From: Pseudomonas rhizophila
Lineage (GTDB): Bacteria > Pseudomonadota > Gammaproteobacteria > Pseudomonadales > Pseudomonadaceae
DNA: 10,310 bases
Reading direction: 5' to 3'
NCBI RefSeq assembly: GCF_003033885.1
Contig: NZ_CP024081.1
Span: 3,089,723 to 3,100,032 of the forward strand
Shown: in pieces, positions 7,089 through 10,310 of the stretch
Position numbering within the stretch: position 1 is the first letter of the stretch
Layout of the letters: each line of letters opens with the position of its first letter
Notes under the pieces: generated by a model
What the model was told of the DNA's origin: nothing
What the model saw: the letters and a program-made list of their open reading frames with translations, nothing else
The model's database searches: none
Program-made: the position numbers and the translations under genes

Positions 7089-7109
7089 GAATGATAAATA
7101 AACTCATTC
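7089..7109. promoter_or_regulatory. Candidate Fur box
   Basis: A 21-bp imperfect palindrome with perfect 6-bp arms GAATGA and TCATTC around an AT-rich centre. The core TGATAAATAAACTCA agrees with the 7-1-7 Fur motif TGATAATnATTATCA at 10 of 14 defined positions. It is an AT-rich island between a GC-rich terminator and a GC-rich leader, about 255 bases ahead of the receptor start. Iron repression of a siderophore receptor is expected; the site itself is a by-eye match. Confidence 0.45.
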
Positions 7110-7353
7110 CGGTTTTTGGCAGGTGCTGCGTCTTACTTAGGTATGTGGACAAATCGGGTCGGGCAGGACGCTCAGGCACCGGATGTGTTCAGCAAAAATT
7201 TCGCCGTCGTCCAGCCGGATGACCGTGCCCGGGGAGGGGCCGGTCGGCCCCGCACTGACACATTGCCCTTGGGGCAATCGACCGTGCGGGTTCTCTCGTG
7301 CTGGCGAGCGGCGGGCCCTTCGGCCCCATGGACTTTTACTTCTACCAATAATA
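7110..7353 (+). other. Hairpin-rich leader ahead of the receptor gene, no gene seen
   Basis: I see no supportable gene here. Three short inverted repeats follow one another: GGGGCC/GGCCCC (7236-7241 with 7246-7251, 4-base loop), ATTGCCC/GGGCAAT (7262-7268 with 7272-7278, 3-base loop) and GGGCC/GGCCC (7313-7317 with 7322-7326, 4-base loop). None is followed by a T run. The receptor frame stays open upstream to 7183, but that stretch encodes a basic, proline-rich sequence ahead of an obvious signal peptide, so it is not counted as coding. No confident -35/-10 or ECF promoter was identified. Confidence 0.5.
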
Positions 7354-7358
7354 GAGAG
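7354..7358 (+). promoter_or_regulatory. Ribosome binding site supporting the 7363 start
   Basis: GAGAG ends four bases before ATG 7363, a short spacing. A competing site, AAGG at 7396-7399, lies eight bases before the in-frame ATG 7408 (MSRGLRSRR). Both starts leave a usable signal peptide, so the start could be 15 codons further in. Confidence 0.45.
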
Positions 7359-7362
7359 CACG

Positions 7363-9831
7363 ATGTCATCCATTCATGAGTTGAAACCTCTGTTCAAGGC
7401 ACTCGTCATGTCCCGCGGCCTGCGTTCGCGTCGGGTGTTGACCGGTCTGGGGCTGGTCTGCCTGCTGCCACTCAGCGCTCAGGTGATGGCTGAAGACGTC
7501 AGCATCGACATCCCTGCGCAATCGCTGCCCCAGGCACTGCAAGCGTTCGGTCAGCAGACCAACCAGCAAGTGATCTACAACGCCGGCGATATGGCCGGGC
7601 TGAAAAGCAACCGCGTCAGCGGCAAGATGAGCCCGCAGGCGGCCCTCACCGAATTGCTCAAGGGCACGGGGGTGCGGTACAGCGTTGAGGGCAATACCCT
7701 GATGCTGCTGCGCGGTTCTGCCACTGGGTCCCTTGAGCTGGGCGCGACCACCGTCAAGGCACAGGAGCTGGTTGCGACGACCGAAGGCAGCAAGTCATAC
7801 ACCAGTAACGCCGTGACCATCGGCAAGGGCACCCATACCCTCAAGGAAATTCCTCAGTCGATCACCGTGATGACGCGTAAGCAGATGGATGACCAGAACC
7901 TGGTCAACCTCAAGGACGCCGTCAACCAGACCACCGGCATCGTCGGCCTGCAGGGCGTTGGCCAAGGCATGATCCTGTCGTCACGCGGCTTCCAGATCGA
8001 CGATTGGCAATACGATGGTGTGCCGATCCTGCGTAACAATTATTCGCTGGGCAACTGGGCGACCCAGGACCTGATCTTCTTCGACCGCCTGGAAATCATG
8101 CGCGGCGCCTCCGGCCTGCTGCAAGGCACCGGCAGTCCCGGTGGTGCCGTCAACCTGGTGCGCAAGCGTGGCCAGAACGCACCGACCGTGACCCTGACCG
8201 GCAAGGCCGGCTCCTGGGATCACTACGGCCTGCAACTGGACGCTGGCGGCCCGCTGAACCAGGCCGGCAACATCCGCGGTCGCATCGTCGTCGACGAAGA
8301 CCAGAGCAATTCATTCGTCGACCATGCGTGGAGCAAGACTCACTCGCTGTACGGCGCGCTGGACGTCGACCTGAGCGAAGACACCACCCTGGGTTTCGCG
8401 GTCAGCCAATCCAACGGCGAATCGCGGGGCAACATCCGCGGCCTGCCACGCTACGCCGATGGCAGGATGCCGGACGTGTCGCGCTCGACCTACACGGGGG
8501 CGCGCTGGAACCGCTCCGAAATCGACGTCACCACCCTCTACGCCGATCTGGAGCACCGCTTCAATGAGGACTGGGCGTTCAAGGTCGGCGCGGTGCACAT
8601 GAGCGAAGACAACCAGGCGAAAAACCAGCGCGTCCAAAGGGGAGGTGGTCTCCTGCCTGATGGCAGCGGCGTGCAATATGCCGACTTCCTGACCGATTTC
8701 CAGTCCACGAAGGCCGGTCTCGACATGAACCTGACCGGCAAGTTCGAAGCCTTGTCGATGGAGCAGGAAGTCATGCTGGGCGGCAACTACTCCCAGCTGG
8801 AAACCGATGACCGCTACGCCCGTACATTCAACAACACCAGCGACTCCATCTTCGACATCGACAATGACCGTCCGGACATCAGCTACGACAGTTTGATCGC
8901 CGCGGGTGGCCAGGGCACCCTCAGCAAATACGATATCCGCCAGAAGGGCGTGTACGGCACCTGGCGCGTCAAGCCGGTGGACGATCTGACGCTGGTGCTG
9001 GGTTCCCGGGTCAGCTGGTATGACTACAGCTACAAGTCGAAAACCGAAAACTCAGCCGGTATCACAGGCAACGCGCCAAGCACCGGAACTGAAACCGGAG
9101 TGGTCACGCCCTACGCGGGCATCATCTATGACCTGAGCCGTGAATGGGCCGTGTATGCCAGTTATACCGACGTGTTCCAGCCGCAGACCAATCGCGATGC
9201 CAACGGTTCGGTGCTCAAGCCGATAGTCGGCACCAACTACGAAGTCGGCCTCAAGGGCGAGTTGATGGACGGTCGGGTCAATACCTCCCTGGCAATCTTC
9301 CGCTACGACCATGAGAACCGTGCCATCAACGACGGTGGTTCGGGGTGTGGCGGCTCGGGTTGCTCGGTAGCCTCGGGCAAAGTGCGCAGCCAGGGTATCG
9401 ACGCCGAAATCAGTGGTGAAGTGATAGACAACCTGCAGCTGTTCGCGGGTTACACCTACAACACCACCAAGTACCTGGAGGACCCGGACAATGAAGGGAG
9501 TATTTTCAGCACCTGGACGCCGAAACACATGCTGCGCGTGTGGGGCAACTACCAGTTCACCGGCGACTGGAGCCGTGTCAGCACCGGCTTGGGCTTCACC
9601 AGCCAAAGCCACACGATGGTTTACGACTACGATCGTGAAGTCCCGGGTTACACCGTATGGAACGCCCGCGTCGGCTACCAACTGACGTCGGAAATCGCCT
9701 TGGCGGTCAACGCCAACAACCTGTTCGACAAGACGTACATTACGTCCGCCTACAACCAGCTCAATGGCAACAACAACTTCGGTGATCCACGCAACCTGAT
9801 GTTCAGCGTGACGTACAAACCGCAGTTCTGA
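7363..9831 (+). CDS. TonB-dependent siderophore receptor with STN signalling domain
   Basis: 822 residues from ATG 7363. A basic N-terminus (RGLRSRR) and hydrophobic core (VLTGLGLVCLLPLSAQVMA) form a signal peptide, probable cleavage after VMA. Residues ~48-105 are an STN domain (SIDIPAQSLPQAL, QVIYNAGDM, LLKGTGVRYSVEGNTLML), the periplasmic module of FpvA/FecA-type transducers that contacts an anti-sigma factor. The plug follows (EIPQSITVMTRKQMDDQ, GFQIDDWQYDGVP, EIMRGASGLLQGTGSPGG), then a ~22-strand barrel ending in a C-terminal Phe (FSVTYKPQF). VYASYTDVFQPQ and KPIVGTNYEVGLKGE are typical of ferric-siderophore receptors. A loop contains two close cysteines (GSGCGGSGCS, about 9340-9369). 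It lies downstream of the NRPS operon beyond a terminator, so it is probably its own unit, taking up the cluster's ferric product. Exact ligand, and the matching sigma/anti-sigma pair, cannot be seen here. Confidence 0.95.
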   Translation: MSSIHELKPLFKALVMSRGLRSRRVLTGLGLVCLLPLSAQVMAEDVSIDIPAQSLPQALQAFGQQTNQQVIYNAGDMAGLKSNRVSGKMSPQAALTELLKGTGVRYSVEGNTLMLLRGSATGSLELGATTVKAQELVATTEGSKSYTSNAVTIGKGTHTLKEIPQSITVMTRKQMDDQNLVNLKDAVNQTTGIVGLQGVGQGMILSSRGFQIDDWQYDGVPILRNNYSLGNWATQDLIFFDRLEIMRGASGLLQGTGSPGGAVNLVRKRGQNAPTVTLTGKAGSWDHYGLQLDAGGPLNQAGNIRGRIVVDEDQSNSFVDHAWSKTHSLYGALDVDLSEDTTLGFAVSQSNGESRGNIRGLPRYADGRMPDVSRSTYTGARWNRSEIDVTTLYADLEHRFNEDWAFKVGAVHMSEDNQAKNQRVQRGGGLLPDGSGVQYADFLTDFQSTKAGLDMNLTGKFEALSMEQEVMLGGNYSQLETDDRYARTFNNTSDSIFDIDNDRPDISYDSLIAAGGQGTLSKYDIRQKGVYGTWRVKPVDDLTLVLGSRVSWYDYSYKSKTENSAGITGNAPSTGTETGVVTPYAGIIYDLSREWAVYASYTDVFQPQTNRDANGSVLKPIVGTNYEVGLKGELMDGRVNTSLAIFRYDHENRAINDGGSGCGGSGCSVASGKVRSQGIDAEISGEVIDNLQLFAGYTYNTTKYLEDPDNEGSIFSTWTPKHMLRVWGNYQFTGDWSRVSTGLGFTSQSHTMVYDYDREVPGYTVWNARVGYQLTSEIALAVNANNLFDKTYITSAYNQLNGNNNFGDPRNLMFSVTYKPQF

Positions 9832-9885
9832 TCCTCGCGGGAATGAATAGACCTGCCTTGTGGGTGGTGCTGTTCACTTAAGGAA

Positions 9886-9922
9886 ACGGCGCTTTTCGAG
9901 ACGGGAAAGCGCCGTTTTTTTT
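9886..9922 (+). terminator. Intrinsic terminator of the receptor gene
   Basis: Perfect 10-bp stem ACGGCGCTTT (9886-9895) / AAAGCGCCGT (9906-9915), 10-base loop, and an eight-T run (9915-9922). It starts 55 bases after the receptor stop. Confidence 0.92.
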
Positions 9923-10044
9923 GCCAAGGTGCCCACTGCGCAATGCCTGCGTTCGGCCAGCGTGGTTAACGGGGCGCCGAGATCAACGTCCGACGCGAGG
10001 CGGCCTTATAGCCGACCTGTTCTTACGGGGGAACTCAATCCAAT
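9923..10044. other. Intergenic spacer, no gene seen
   Basis: No convincing start, ribosome site or family motif on either strand. Open frames cross it into the REPIN array, but their translations depend on the repeat itself (GASLLAKA..., ERACSRKRR...), which is a sign of spurious ORFs. The stretch around GCGGCCTTATAGCCGACC looks familiar as a dispersed Pseudomonas intergenic sequence, but I cannot verify that. Confidence 0.55.
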
Positions 10045-10134
10045 TGTGGGAGCGAGCTTGCTCGCGAAAGCGGCGGGTCAGCTTGCGAGGATGTTGGATG
10101 TGCCGACGTCATCGCGAGCAGGCTCGCTCCCACA
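10045..10134. repeat. REPIN copy 1 of the downstream array
   Basis: The left REP at 10045-10067 (TGTGGGAGCGAGCTTG, then CTCGCGA) faces an inverted REP at 10112-10134 that is complementary at 22 of 23 bases (AGG in place of AAG in the right arm). Total 90 bp with a 44-base spacer. It is the same family as the element inside the NRPS gene. Confidence 0.93.
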
Positions 10135-10178
10135 TGAGTTTGCTGGTGTCCTCAGCATCTGCAAACGACACAAAAACC

Positions 10179-10268
10179 TGTGGGAGCGAGCTTGCTCGCG
10201 AAAGCGGCGGGTCAGTTTGCGTTGATGTTGGATGTGCCGACGTCATCGCGAGCAAGCTCGCTCCCACA
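10179..10268. repeat. REPIN copy 2 of the downstream array
   Basis: The arms 10179-10201 and 10246-10268 are perfect 23-bp reverse complements. Length, spacer and sequence match copy 1 apart from a few substitutions, and the left arm is identical to that of copy 1. Confidence 0.93.
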
Positions 10269-10310
10269 TGAGTTTGCTGGTGCTCTCAGCATCTGCAAAC
10301 GACACAAAAA

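Larger units (their letters stand above)
10045..10310. repeat. 134-bp tandem repeat of REPIN plus linker
   Basis: The unit is a 90-bp REPIN followed by a 44-base linker beginning TGAGTTTGCTGGTG. Unit 1 is 10045-10178; unit 2 starts at 10179 and reaches the window edge at 10310 still matching the linker. The units differ at only a handful of bases (for example GCTTGCGAGG versus GTTTGCGTTG, and GTCCTC versus GCTCTC). The array probably continues beyond the window. Confidence 0.9.

Noticed and set aside
7095..7125. PvdS-type iron-starvation box (TAAAT-N16-CGT)
   Set aside because: TAAAT is present at 7095-7099, but no CGT lies at the required distance.
7183..7362. 60-codon upstream extension of the receptor gene
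   Set aside because: The frame is open, but the extension would bury a clear signal peptide and its sequence is basic and proline-rich; the start at 7363 (or 7408) fits the family.
7116..7379. Small ORF in the receptor leader
   Set aside because: No good ribosome site or recognisable motif, and it overlaps the receptor start in another frame.
9860..10225. ORF of 121 codons across the terminator and REPIN array
   Set aside because: Its translation is generated by the terminator hairpin and the REP repeats (GASLLAKA and similar), a common source of spurious hypothetical proteins in Pseudomonas.
10045..10310. Possible CRISPR array
   Set aside because: The repeated unit is 134 bp with inverted REP pairs, and the linker between repeats is also repeated rather than unique, so there are no spacers.

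Overview
The window reads as a piece of a GC-rich Pseudomonas chromosome (P. fluorescens group is the best guess). The evidence is the codon use, the typical Pseudomonas NRPS motifs, and three copies of the GTGGGAGC...GCTCGCGA palindrome that is dispersed in these genomes. No rRNA, tRNA, CRISPR array or transposase gene is visible.

Layout. Bases 1-3642 hold the 3' part of a non-ribosomal peptide synthetase (NRPS) gene, entered in mid-adenylation domain. Its order is A(partial)-T-C followed by a fused TauD/SyrP-like Fe(II)/2-oxoglutarate hydroxylase. Bases 3639-6869 hold a second NRPS gene, overlapping the first by ATGA. It encodes a condensation-like domain without the HHxxxDG histidines, an aspartate-type adenylation domain and a carrier domain. 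Bases 6870-7362 are intergenic: a palindromic repeat element inserted between two copies of the gene end and terminator, a strong intrinsic terminator, a Fur-box-like palindrome and a hairpin-rich leader. Bases 7363-9831 encode a TonB-dependent siderophore receptor with an N-terminal signalling (STN) domain, followed by an intrinsic terminator. Bases 9923-10310 have no credible gene and end in a tandem array of paired REP palindromes (REPINs) that runs off the window.

How the genes fit together. The two NRPS proteins together make one split module. The upstream C domain would join the growing chain to Asp loaded on the downstream A-T. The fused hydroxylase, probably positioned by the catalytically dead interface domain, would convert Asp to beta-hydroxyaspartate, a bidentate iron ligand. 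The receptor would take the ferric siderophore back up and, through its STN domain, could signal to a sigma/anti-sigma pair outside the window. The product is therefore likely a beta-hydroxyaspartate siderophore (a corrugatin-type lipopeptide or a pyoverdine are candidates). The remaining NRPS genes and the release domain must lie elsewhere.

Most unusual feature. A REPIN with flanking degenerate 15-bp REP-head repeats sits inside the first NRPS gene, just before core motif A5 of the adenylation domain. It is about 171 bp (57 codons), open in the coding frame, and the domain resumes in register on the far side. It either encodes a tolerated loop or marks a synthetase damaged without a frameshift.
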